A stretch of 64,000 bases of DNA from Pseudomonas bubulae (lineage in GTDB: Bacteria > Pseudomonadota > Gammaproteobacteria > Pseudomonadales > Pseudomonadaceae): NCBI RefSeq assembly GCF_900618535.1, contig NZ_UYJA01000003.1, forward strand, positions 558,001 through 622,000. The letters are read 5' to 3'. The position numbers and the translations under genes are program-made. This document shows, piece by piece, positions 56,158-64,000 of this stretch; the stretch's first letter is position 1; each line of letters starts with the position of its first letter. A model generated the notes under the pieces. That model did no database searches and was not told the origin of the DNA. It saw only the letters and a program-made list of their open reading frames with translations.

Positions 56158-57543
56158 TTACACCTTGCGTGGCAAGCGCAGGCTGAGCCAGAGGCCGCCC
56201 AGGGGTGAGTGGTCGGCCGTGAGGCTGCCGCCATGGGCCAGTACGATGCTGTGACAGATCGCCAGTCCCAGGCCGGCGCCGCCACTGGCGCGATTGCGCG
56301 AAGCTTCACCGCGGTAGAAGCGCTCGAACAGCCGCGGCAGTTGCTGCGGGTCTACGCCGGGGCCGGAGTCCATAAAGCTGACCAGTATGTGCTCATCTTC
56401 AATGGAGGCGCTGATCAGCAGCATGCCGCCGGCATCGGTGTAGCGCACGGCGTTTTCCAGCAGGTTGCCAAACAGCTGTTGCAGGCGCTTGGCATCGGCT
56501 TCCAGCAGCAGGGGGCAGGATGGCAGGCGCAGCTCAACCCGCAGGCCGGCCGCATTGCAGCGTTCCTGATACATGGCCACCGAGGTCTGCAGCAGGTCGT
56601 TGAGGTCGCATTGGCTTTTGCGGTAGGTCAGGGCACCGACATCGGCCAGTGACAGCTCATACAGGTCGTCCACCAGTTTGCTGAGCATGCCGACTTCGCC
56701 TTGCAGTGACTTCATCGAACTGTGGTCGAGGGTGCGTACACCGTCCTCGATGGCCTCCAGTTCGCCGCGCAGGATCGACAACGGCGTGCGCAGTTCGTGG
56801 GAGACATCGGCCATAAATTCACGGCGCATTTTTTCGTTGCGCTCAAGGGTGTAGGCCAGTTGATTGAAGTCGCGGGCCAGCTGGCCGACTTCGTCATTGG
56901 ACGATACGGCTACCCGGTTGCTGTATTCCCCGGTGGCCAGTTTGTGGGTGGCCGCAGCCACGCGCTTGACCGGGTCGAGCAGGGTGCGGGCGATCCACCA
57001 GGCAATCAGCATGGCCAGCAGCAGCGAGAGCACGCCCATGCCCAGACTGGTTTGCAACTGGTATTGCTGGAAACGCTCGCCACCGGCCTCGGTCACGCTC
57101 TGGAACGGGGTCACGGCCAGCCAGCCGACGGTTTTGCCATTGACTTCAATTGGCCGCAGCAGAGCATCGTCGCCGATGGAGGGGTAGCCGGTGACGCGCT
57201 TTTTATCCTGGTCGAGCAGGGCAATACGAAACAGCGCGCCGGTCAGGTCCGAGGGCAACGGGTTTTTAAGGTCGCCGCGTTTGGGTTCATCCCCTGCGTC
57301 TGGCCGCATAAGTTGAAACCAGCGCTCTGGATTGTGTCGCAAAAAATCCCAACTGCCTTCGCGCTGCCAGGCGCTAACCATACGCGGCTGCACGGATTCC
57401 ATGCGCTCCAGCGCCTGTTCATTGAGGTAGCCGAGAAAGCCCCGGGTGAAACTCCAGCTGGTGGCCAGGCCCATGCTCAGAATCACGAACAGCACGCTGG
57501 CCAGGACGGCGATAAACAGCTTGGTGGAGATACTCAGTTTCAT
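56158..57543 (-). CDS. baeS: Envelope-stress sensor kinase BaeS
   Basis: The 461-residue kinase has membrane helices at about 9-29 and 166-185 flanking a periplasmic sensor of about 135 residues. A HAMP linker follows, then HisKA with phosphoacceptor H249 (FMADVSHELRTPLSILRGELEAI), then an ATPase domain with N box (LFGNLLENAVRYTD), DSGPGV, FERFYRG and GGAGLGLAI. BaeS in enterobacteria senses membrane damage from indole, flavonoids and metals. The 5' end faces the RND operon across 138 bases, which should contain both promoters and probable BaeR sites. I could not define a repeat there. Confidence 0.9.
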   Translation of the reverse strand: MKLSISTKLFIAVLASVLFVILSMGLATSWSFTRGFLGYLNEQALERMESVQPRMVSAWQREGSWDFLRHNPERWFQLMRPDAGDEPKRGDLKNPLPSDLTGALFRIALLDQDKKRVTGYPSIGDDALLRPIEVNGKTVGWLAVTPFQSVTEAGGERFQQYQLQTSLGMGVLSLLLAMLIAWWIARTLLDPVKRVAAATHKLATGEYSNRVAVSSNDEVGQLARDFNQLAYTLERNEKMRREFMADVSHELRTPLSILRGELEAIEDGVRTLDHSSMKSLQGEVGMLSKLVDDLYELSLADVGALTYRKSQCDLNDLLQTSVAMYQERCNAAGLRVELRLPSCPLLLEADAKRLQQLFGNLLENAVRYTDAGGMLLISASIEDEHILVSFMDSGPGVDPQQLPRLFERFYRGEASRNRASGGAGLGLAICHSIVLAHGGSLTADHSPLGGLWLSLRLPRKV

Positions 57544-57681
57544 CGGCTCGGCTTACTGGCGAAATGGCCTGCTCATTTAGGCCCTGCGCCGGGGAAGATT
57601 CAAGGCTTGCGGGCAATCTTCAATTTTCCTGCACATTTGCCTCGCACCATGACATCAGCCAACTGTCTTGTAGAGGCCGCC

Positions 57682-58878
57682 ATGTCGATCAAACTGTTTA
57701 CCAAATCCCTGGTAACCGCCGCTGTTATTGTGTCTTTGCTGGTTCTCGTTGTGTTGAGCGGATGCTCGGCCGGTGATTCCGCGCCCGTTGCCGAAAAACC
57801 CAAGGTTTCGGTGCTCACTGTGCAACCGCAGCGTCAGGCATTGACCACCGAGCTGGCCGGTCGCACCCAGGCATTTATGGTTGCGCAGATCCGTCCTCAG
57901 GTCAGCGGCATTGTGCAGCAGCGCCTGTTCGTCGAAGGGGCCGAGGTCAAGGCCGGCGAGGCGCTGTATCAAATTGATGCAGCGCCATACAAGGCCGCCT
58001 TTGCCCAGATGCAGGCCACCGCCGCCAAGGCCCGCGCCACCGTCAAATCGGCTCAGGCCACGGCCCGGCGCGACGCGCAACTGGCGAAAATAGACGCCAT
58101 CAGCCAGCAAGATAATGAAGACGCGCAGGTCAGCCTGCAAACGGCCGAGGCCGACCTGCAAGTGGCCTTGGCCGACGTCGAAACCGCGCGCATCAATCTG
58201 GCTTACACGCGCATCAGTTCGCCGCTCAGTGGCCGCATCGAAACCTCCACCGTGACCCCCGGCGCCTTGGTGGTGGCCAGCCAGGACACTGCGCTGACCA
58301 CCGTGCAGCAACTGGACCCGATCTATGTCGACGTCACCCAGTCGACCAGCGAGTTGCTGCGCCTGAAACGCGACCTGGCCAGCGGCACCCTGCAAAACAA
58401 TGGCCAGGGCGAAACCCCGGTGTTGCTCAAACTCGATGACGGCAGCACCTACAACCACGCCGGCAGCCTCAAGTTCAGTGGCGTCACCGTCACTGAAGGC
58501 ACCGGCACCGTGACCCTGCGCGCTGTCTTCCCCAACCCCGATCACCTGTTATTGCCGGGTATGTATGTACGCGCCGTGCTGGATCAGGCCACCGACGACA
58601 GGGCGATTTTGATCCCGCAAAAAGCCGTCACCCGCAGCGCCAGCGGCGTGACCTCGGTGCTGGTGGTGGTCGAGGGCAAGGTCGAACAGCGCGTGCTGAC
58701 CATTGACCGTGCCGAGGGCAATCAATGGTGGGTCACCTCCGGGTTGAATGCCGGTGATCAGGTGATTGTCGAGGGCGGGCAGAAAGTCCGGGTGGGCAAC
58801 GAGGTATTGGCACAAAACAGCGAAACCCGTGCGCTGCCAACCCGTGCCGCACCCACTGCAATTGCCAAGGAGGGTTGA
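57682..58878 (+). CDS. RND efflux periplasmic adaptor lipoprotein (membrane fusion protein)
   Basis: The 398-residue precursor has a lipoprotein signal (lipobox LSGC, C28). It has the adaptor domains of the AcrA/MexA family: a barrel-sandwich half ([44 protein letters not shown]), a helical hairpin (about 95-165), the second lipoyl half ([26 protein letters not shown]) and a beta barrel. The ATG at 57682 is chosen because it opens the signal peptide; the frame is open further upstream but antisense to baeS. It is the first gene of a three-gene pump operon. Confidence 0.92.
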   Translation: MSIKLFTKSLVTAAVIVSLLVLVVLSGCSAGDSAPVAEKPKVSVLTVQPQRQALTTELAGRTQAFMVAQIRPQVSGIVQQRLFVEGAEVKAGEALYQIDAAPYKAAFAQMQATAAKARATVKSAQATARRDAQLAKIDAISQQDNEDAQVSLQTAEADLQVALADVETARINLAYTRISSPLSGRIETSTVTPGALVVASQDTALTTVQQLDPIYVDVTQSTSELLRLKRDLASGTLQNNGQGETPVLLKLDDGSTYNHAGSLKFSGVTVTEGTGTVTLRAVFPNPDHLLLPGMYVRAVLDQATDDRAILIPQKAVTRSASGVTSVLVVVEGKVEQRVLTIDRAEGNQWWVTSGLNAGDQVIVEGGQKVRVGNEVLAQNSETRALPTRAAPTAIAKEG

Positions 58879-58880
58879 GC

Positions 58881-61800
58881 ATGGCGCGTTTCTTTATTGA
58901 TCGGCCGATTTTTGCCTGGGTGATTGCCATTGTGATCATGCTCGCGGGCGCGCTGTCGATCACCCAATTGCCCCTTGAACAGTACCCGGACATTGCACCG
59001 CCCACCGTGAAAATCGCCGCCACCTACACCGGCGCATCGGCCAAAACGGTCGAGGACTCGGTGACACAGGTGATCGAGCAGCAAATGACCGGTATCGACA
59101 AGCTGACCTATATGTCGGCCTCCAGCAGTTCGGCGGGCAGCGCCAGTATCAACCTCACCTTTGAGGCCGGCACGGATCCCGACGTGGCGCAGATGCAGGT
59201 GCAAAACAAGCTCCAGCAAGTGGAATCGCGCCTGCCCAGCTCGGTGCAGAGCGAAGGCCTGACCGTGACCAAGGGCGGCTCGGATTTCTTGATGATTGCC
59301 GCGCTGGCCTCGGATAACCCGAGCGTGACCGGCACGCAGATTGGCGATTACATCTCCAGCACCTTGCTCGACTCCATCAGCCGCATCGACGGCGTCGGTG
59401 AAGTCAAAGCCATGGGCTCGGGCTACGCCATGCGCATCTGGCTGGACCCGGCGCTGCTGCAAAAATATTCCCTTATGCCTTCTGACGTGACCACCGCCCT
59501 GGAGGCGCAAAACACCGAAGTGTCGGCCGGGCAATTGGGCGCCTTGCCCGCCGTGGCCAGCCAGCAACTCAATGCCACCATCACCGCGCGCAGCAAGCTG
59601 CAAACCGCCGAAGAATTTCGCAATGTGGTGGTCAAGTCCAACAGCGCCGGTGCCGTGGTGTTGCTCGGCGAAGTGGCCACGGTGGAGCTGGGCAGTGACA
59701 GCTATGACGTCAACTCGGCCCTTAATGGCAAACCGTCCGCCGCCATGGGCGTGCAACTGGCCACCGGCGCCAATGCGCTGGAAGTCGGTGAGGCGGTCAA
59801 GGCCAAGCTCGCCGAACTGGAACCGTACTACCCGAGCGAAATGCAGCTCAAAAACGTGATCGCCTACGACACCACGCCGTTTGTCAGCCTGTCCATCGAA
59901 GAAGTGGTCAAGTCCCTGGGCGAGGCCATCGTGCTGGTGGTGCTGATCATGTTCCTGTTCCTGCAGAATTTTCGCGCCACGCTGATCCCCGCCATCACCG
60001 TGCCGGTGGTGCTGCTGGGCACCTTTGGCGTGCTGGCGATGTTTGGTTACTCGATCAACACCCTGACCATGTTTGCCATGGTATTGGCCATTGGCTTGCT
60101 AGTGGATGACGCCATTGTGGTGGTGGAAAACGTCGAGCGGGTGATGAGCGAGAAGGGTTTGTCGCCGCTGGAAGCGACGCGCCAGTCGATGGATGAAATC
60201 ACCAGCGCCTTGATCGGCATCGCTCTGGTGCTGAGCGCGGTGTTTATTCCTATGGCGTTTTTCAGCGGTTCGACCGGGATTATCTACCGCCAGTTTTCGG
60301 TGACGATTGTGTCGGCGATGGTGCTCTCGGTGCTGGTGGCCATGACCTTGACCCCGGCCCTGTGTGCGACCTTGCTCAAGCCGGTTGACGGTAAGGGCCA
60401 CGGCCCGCAGAGCGGATTCTTCGGCTGGTTCAACCGTACCTTTGAGCGCGGCGCCCAGGCGTATCAACGGGTAGTCGGCAAGATTTTGCAACGCAGTGGC
60501 CGCAGCCTGATAGTGTACGTGTTGGTAGTTGCCGCGATGGCGGTGGGTTACACCAAACTGCCCACCTCGTTCCTGCCCGATGAAGATCAGGGCATCCTCA
60601 TGGCGCAGATGCAATTGCCGGTAGGCGCCACCGATGACCGCACCCAGGCGGTGCTCAAACAGTTCGAGAGCTACATTCTGCAACAGCCGGAAGTCGAGGC
60701 CATGATCAGTATTTCCGGCATGGGTATGGGCGGCAACAGTCAGAACTCGGCGCGGGCGTTTATCCGTCTCAAGGACTGGAGCGAGCGCACCGGCGCCGGG
60801 CAGGATTCAGCGTCGATCGCGCAGCGCGCCACGCAGGCGCTGTCGAGCATCGGCGATGCCGATGTGTTTGTCATGCAGCCGCCAGCCGTGCGCGGATTGG
60901 GGCAAAGCTCGGGGTTTGATTTGCAACTCAAGGACGTCGCCGGGCTGGGCCATGAAGCGCTGGTGGCGGCGCGTGAGCAACTGATCGAGCTGGCCAGACA
61001 GGACCCGCGCCTGCAAGGCGTACGCAGCAACGGTCTGGACGACACGCCGCAGCTCAAGGTGACGATTGATGACCGCAAAGCCGGGGCGCTGAGCCTGACC
61101 ACCAGCGATATCAACACCACGTTATCCACGGCGTTGGGCGGCAGTTACGTCAATGACTTCCTCAATCAGGGCCGGGTGAAAAAGGTCTATGTGCAGGGGC
61201 AGGCGTCGTCGCGGATGCAGGCTGACGACCTTGATCACTGGTTTGTGCGCAACAGCAATGACGAAATGGTGCCGTTCTCCTCGTTCGCCAGCAGCTCATG
61301 GACCTCGGGTTCGCCGCTGCTGGAGCGCTACAACGGCAGTTCGTCGCTGGAAGTGGTGGGTGATCCGGCACCGGGCGTGAGTTCCGGGGTGGCGATGGAC
61401 GCTGTGGAGTCGATCATCAAGCAACTGCCTGAAGGCATCAGCTACGAATGGACGGGGCAGTCCTATCAACTGCGCCTGTCCGGCTCGCAAGCGCCGTTGC
61501 TGTATGCGATTTCGGTGCTGTTTGTGTTCCTGTGCCTGGCGGCGCTGTACGAGAGCTGGTCGGTGCCGTTTTCGGTGATGCTGGTGGTGCCATTGGGCGT
61601 GGTGGGCGCGGTGCTCGCCACTCGCTTCAGCGGCTTGAGCAATGACGTGTACTTTCAGGTGGGGCTGTTGACCACCGTGGGGCTGGCGGCGAAAAACGCC
61701 ATTCTGATCGTCGAGTTCGCCAAGCATCTGCAAGAGCAGGGCAACAGTTTGATCGACGCCACGCTGATCGCGGTACGGCAACGTCTGCGGCCGATTTTGA

Positions 61801-62015
61801 TGACCTCGCTGGCCTTTATGTTTGGCGTGTTGCCGCTGGCCATGAGTTCCGGTGCAGGTTCGGCCGGGCGTCAAGCCATCGGCACCGGCGTGCTGGGCGG
61901 CATGTTCAGCGCCACGGTGCTGGGGATCTTCTTTGTGCCGCTGTTCTTCGTGTTGATTCGCCGCCGTTTCAGCCGCGTGTCGACCCCCACCACTGACCGT
62001 ACAGGTGAAGCATGA
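58881..62015 (+). CDS. RND multidrug efflux pump, HAE1 family inner-membrane transporter
   Basis: The 1044-residue protein has the AcrB/MexB plan: 12 membrane helices and two large periplasmic loops. It has [23 protein letters not shown] at the N-terminus, the proton-relay pair D409-D410 in [18 protein letters not shown], and the docking-domain wording [18 protein letters not shown]. It exports drugs, dyes or plant compounds using the proton gradient. It starts 2 bases after the adaptor gene and overlaps the outer-membrane factor by 4 bases. It is clearly distinct in wording from MexB itself, so no Mex symbol is given. Confidence 0.95.
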   Translation: MARFFIDRPIFAWVIAIVIMLAGALSITQLPLEQYPDIAPPTVKIAATYTGASAKTVEDSVTQVIEQQMTGIDKLTYMSASSSSAGSASINLTFEAGTDPDVAQMQVQNKLQQVESRLPSSVQSEGLTVTKGGSDFLMIAALASDNPSVTGTQIGDYISSTLLDSISRIDGVGEVKAMGSGYAMRIWLDPALLQKYSLMPSDVTTALEAQNTEVSAGQLGALPAVASQQLNATITARSKLQTAEEFRNVVVKSNSAGAVVLLGEVATVELGSDSYDVNSALNGKPSAAMGVQLATGANALEVGEAVKAKLAELEPYYPSEMQLKNVIAYDTTPFVSLSIEEVVKSLGEAIVLVVLIMFLFLQNFRATLIPAITVPVVLLGTFGVLAMFGYSINTLTMFAMVLAIGLLVDDAIVVVENVERVMSEKGLSPLEATRQSMDEITSALIGIALVLSAVFIPMAFFSGSTGIIYRQFSVTIVSAMVLSVLVAMTLTPALCATLLKPVDGKGHGPQSGFFGWFNRTFERGAQAYQRVVGKILQRSGRSLIVYVLVVAAMAVGYTKLPTSFLPDEDQGILMAQMQLPVGATDDRTQAVLKQFESYILQQPEVEAMISISGMGMGGNSQNSARAFIRLKDWSERTGAGQDSASIAQRATQALSSIGDADVFVMQPPAVRGLGQSSGFDLQLKDVAGLGHEALVAAREQLIELARQDPRLQGVRSNGLDDTPQLKVTIDDRKAGALSLTTSDINTTLSTALGGSYVNDFLNQGRVKKVYVQGQASSRMQADDLDHWFVRNSNDEMVPFSSFASSSWTSGSPLLERYNGSSSLEVVGDPAPGVSSGVAMDAVESIIKQLPEGISYEWTGQSYQLRLSGSQAPLLYAISVLFVFLCLAALYESWSVPFSVMLVVPLGVVGAVLATRFSGLSNDVYFQVGLLTTVGLAAKNAILIVEFAKHLQEQGNSLIDATLIAVRQRLRPILMTSLAFMFGVLPLAMSSGAGSAGRQAIGTGVLGGMFSATVLGIFFVPLFFVLIRRRFSRVSTPTTDRTGEA

Positions 62016-63385
62016 GTCGCTTTCGTTGGCCGCTGCTGGCCGTTTTCGCACTGCTGGGCGGCTGCATCAATCTGGCGCCTGAGTACGAGCGCCCGCAAGC
62101 CCCGGTGGCCGAACAATGGCTGCCGGGCACCGCTACGCCCAAAGGGCAGGTGGCGGCGGACATTCAATGGCAGCAGTTTTTCACCGATCCGCGTCTGGCG
62201 CAGTTGCAGACCCTGGCCTTGGCCAATAACCGCGACCTGCGGGTGGCCAGCCTGAATATCGAAAAAGCGCAGGCGCAATACCGTATTCAGCGTGCCGCCT
62301 CGTTTCCGGGGATCGACGCCAGCGTCAGTGGCAGTTCCAGTCGGGCCAACAGCAGCACCAGCCACAGCTACAGTGCCGAACTGGGGTTGAGCAGCTACGA
62401 AGTGGACGTGTTCGGGCGAGTCAAAAACCTTCAGGACGAAGCGCTGCAATCCTATCTGGCGCTGACCGAAACCCGGCGCAGCACTCAGATCAGCATGGTC
62501 GCCGAAGTGGGCACCGCGTGGCTGACGTTGGCGGCGGACAACGAGCGCCTGAAATTGGCACAAGAGACGCTGACCAGCCAGCAGTCCACCTACGAACTGA
62601 CCCAGCGCAGCCATGGTTTGGGTGGTTCATCGGGGCTGGCAGTCTCTGAGGCGCAAACCACCGTGGAATCGGCGCGGGTCGATGTGGCCGAATACGCCAG
62701 TCAGGTGCTGCAAGATCAGAATGCGTTGCGTCTGCTGGTGGGCAGCGACATCCCGGCCAGCCTGCTGCCGGGCGACAGCCTGGAATCGGCGGCGATGCTG
62801 GTGCAAGTGCCAGCCGAGTTGCCGTCCACCTTGTTGCAGCGTCGCCCGGACGTACTGGCCGCTGAACATACCTTGATGTCCGCCAACATCGACATTGGCG
62901 CGGCGCGGGCGGCGTTCTTCCCCAGCATCACCCTGACCGCCGGTGCCGGGTCAGCCAGCACCAGCCTGTCGAGCCTGTTCAAGGCCGGCAGCGGCGCGTG
63001 GAGCTTTGCGCCGAGTATCAGCCTGCCGATCTTCGACGCCGGCAGTAATCGGGCTACGCTGGACTCAGCCAAAGTGGAGCGCGAGATACAGGCGCAGACC
63101 TACCAGCTGACCTTGCAGACTGCGTTCAAGGAAGTGGCCGATGCACTGGCGGTGCGCAGCACCCTGGACCAGCGCCTGAGCGCCCAGCAAGCGCTGACCG
63201 AGGCCAGTCGCAAAAGCTACGAGTTGTCGGATGCACTGTACCGCAGTGGTTCGCAAAGCTTTCTTGAAGCACTGGTTTCCCAGCGTTCGCTGTACAGCGC
63301 CGAACAAGACCTGATCACCCTGCGACTGGCCGAACAAAGCAACCGCGTGACGTTATACAAAGTGCTGGGCGGTGGCTGGAACTGA
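62012..63385 (+). CDS. RND efflux outer-membrane factor, NodT/OprM family lipoprotein
   Basis: The 457-residue precursor has a lipobox (LLGGC, C17-C18 region) and the duplicated outer-membrane efflux fold of OprM/Tol[14 protein letters not shown] at the mature N-terminus, [62 protein letters not shown] and a C-terminal helical pair. It trimerises to form the exit duct for the pump. The ATG overlaps the pump stop (ATGA), so the three genes form one translation-coupled operon. Confidence 0.94.
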   Translation: MSRFRWPLLAVFALLGGCINLAPEYERPQAPVAEQWLPGTATPKGQVAADIQWQQFFTDPRLAQLQTLALANNRDLRVASLNIEKAQAQYRIQRAASFPGIDASVSGSSSRANSSTSHSYSAELGLSSYEVDVFGRVKNLQDEALQSYLALTETRRSTQISMVAEVGTAWLTLAADNERLKLAQETLTSQQSTYELTQRSHGLGGSSGLAVSEAQTTVESARVDVAEYASQVLQDQNALRLLVGSDIPASLLPGDSLESAAMLVQVPAELPSTLLQRRPDVLAAEHTLMSANIDIGAARAAFFPSITLTAGAGSASTSLSSLFKAGSGAWSFAPSISLPIFDAGSNRATLDSAKVEREIQAQTYQLTLQTAFKEVADALAVRSTLDQRLSAQQALTEASRKSYELSDALYRSGSQSFLEALVSQRSLYSAEQDLITLRLAEQSNRVTLYKVLGGGWN

Positions 63386-63426
63386 GCGCAGGTTTACCCC
63401 GGATTTTTCATTGAAAAGGAGCTGTC

Positions 63427-64000
63427 ATGATCGCCCTCCAAACCCTGCGCCGGCTATTTCTCGGCAGCACAGTGCTTCTCCTGCAACTGCCGAACCTGGC
63501 CCATGCCGAAACGCCCATCGCCGCGCTGCCCGTGGTCAAACCCGCCATCAGCTGCGCGGCCCTGACCCGGGTTGATCTGCAGGCAATCGGCGGCAAGGGC
63601 AGCCAGGTGGTGTCGGCCAGCGAAACCACCAGCAATGGGGTTACCGCCTGTGAAGTGCAAGGCACGCTGGCGCCGAGCATCGGTTTCAAGGTCATGCTGC
63701 CAACCCACACCTGGACCCAGCGTTATCTGCAAGTGGGTTGCGGCGGCCTGTGCGGGCGGATTTCATTGCAGGTGGGCGCGGCCGAAGGCTGTGCCCCCCT
63801 GAACAGCGGCGGCTTTGTGCTGGCAGCAACCGATATGGGTCACGAGGGCATGGACAACAGTTGGGGCAACGATGCACAAAAACGTGCTGATTTCGCCCAT
63901 CGCGGCGTCCACCTGACGGCATTGGCCGCCAAGCAACTGATTGGCGCCTATTACGGCCAGCAACCTGCGTACGCTTATTTTACCGGCTGCTCCGATGGCG
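63427..64000 (+). CDS. Tannase/feruloyl esterase family protein, 5' part (runs off window)
   Basis: The first 191 codons are present and the frame is open to the window edge. It has a signal peptide (RRLFLGSTVLLLQLPNLAHA, cut after A27), then SCAALTRVDL, HTWTQRYLQVGCGGLCG, AATDMGHEG and the nucleophile motif GCSDG, cut at the edge. These identify a tannase/feruloyl (chlorogenate) esterase-type secreted alpha/beta hydrolase that cleaves phenolic esters of plant origin. AGGAG lies about 6 bases before the ATG. It follows the efflux operon by 41 bases, so co-regulation with phenolic-compound export is possible. Confidence 0.88.
   Translation, partial: MIALQTLRRLFLGSTVLLLQLPNLAHAETPIAALPVVKPAISCAALTRVDLQAIGGKGSQVVSASETTSNGVTACEVQGTLAPSIGFKVMLPTHTWTQRYLQVGCGGLCGRISLQVGAAEGCAPLNSGGFVLAATDMGHEGMDNSWGNDAQKRADFAHRGVHLTALAAKQLIGAYYGQQPAYAYFTGCSDG

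Noticed and set aside
56722..57681. A 320-codon N-terminal extension of the efflux adaptor
   Set aside because: It is antisense to baeS and would bury the lipoprotein signal; the ATG at 57682 is the true start.

Overview
The window is a chromosomal segment of a Pseudomonas, most likely from the P. fluorescens side of the genus. The main evidence is gene order. An oprD-type porin, HIT protein, slyX, membrane cold-shock protein, FmdB-type zinc ribbon, aspS, yebC, ruvCAB, ybgC, tolQRAB, pal, cpoB, queE, queC and tRNA-Lys run in the order I know from P. aeruginosa. A perfect palindrome of the REP type common in fluorescent pseudomonads lies at 3524-3576. The species cannot be fixed from sequence reading alone.

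Layout. Positions 1-8900 hold housekeeping genes: the 3' end of secA, argJ, a glutathione S-transferase, a Nudix/thiamine-phosphate-synthase-like fusion, then a minus-strand set (panE, PAS sensor kinase, cobalamin adenosyltransferase), yajQ and an mscS-family channel. Positions 9000-13750 hold oprD, with an ArgR-like direct repeat upstream, then HIT, slyX, a membrane-anchored cold-shock protein, a ribbon-helix-helix protein and the FmdB-type zinc ribbon. Positions 13839-26095 are a dense core block: aspS, yebC, Holliday junction resolution (ruvCAB), the complete Tol-Pal envelope system, two queuosine-precursor enzymes and tRNA-Lys(UUU).

From the tRNA to about 30300 the character changes. There are orphan and broken genes: a PBECR2-like nuclease-fold protein of phage type, an acyltransferase with its middle deleted, the tail of an MFS transporter, a GNAT enzyme and a candidate small RNA. 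This tRNA-Lys locus is an integration site for islands of the PAPI/pKLC102 type in P. aeruginosa, so I read the stretch as remains of past insertions. Positions 30296-33816 hold a lipoprotein with a cyclic-nucleotide-binding-like fold, two short-chain dehydrogenases and a divergent LysR regulator.

Positions 34384-46742 are a complete contact-dependent inhibition / two-partner secretion locus: an outer-membrane TpsB transporter, a 3391-residue CdiA/FHA-type exoprotein with a short C-terminal toxin-like module, and an overlapping AT-rich gene that should encode its immunity protein. I recognise no family for the immunity protein.

Positions 47103-55049 are accessory metabolism: an MFS exporter with a divergent AraC regulator, a periplasmic cupin, a secreted esterase, and a divergent sulfur-scavenging cluster (DszC/SfnB-like oxidoreductase, sulfonate-type binding protein, DszA/NtaA-like monooxygenase). 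After an oprD-like 3' scrap and a tiny glycine-rich lipoprotein, 55489-63385 hold BaeS/BaeR opposite a complete RND efflux pump (membrane fusion lipoprotein, HAE1 pump, NodT-type outer-membrane factor). The window ends inside a tannase/feruloyl-esterase-type gene.
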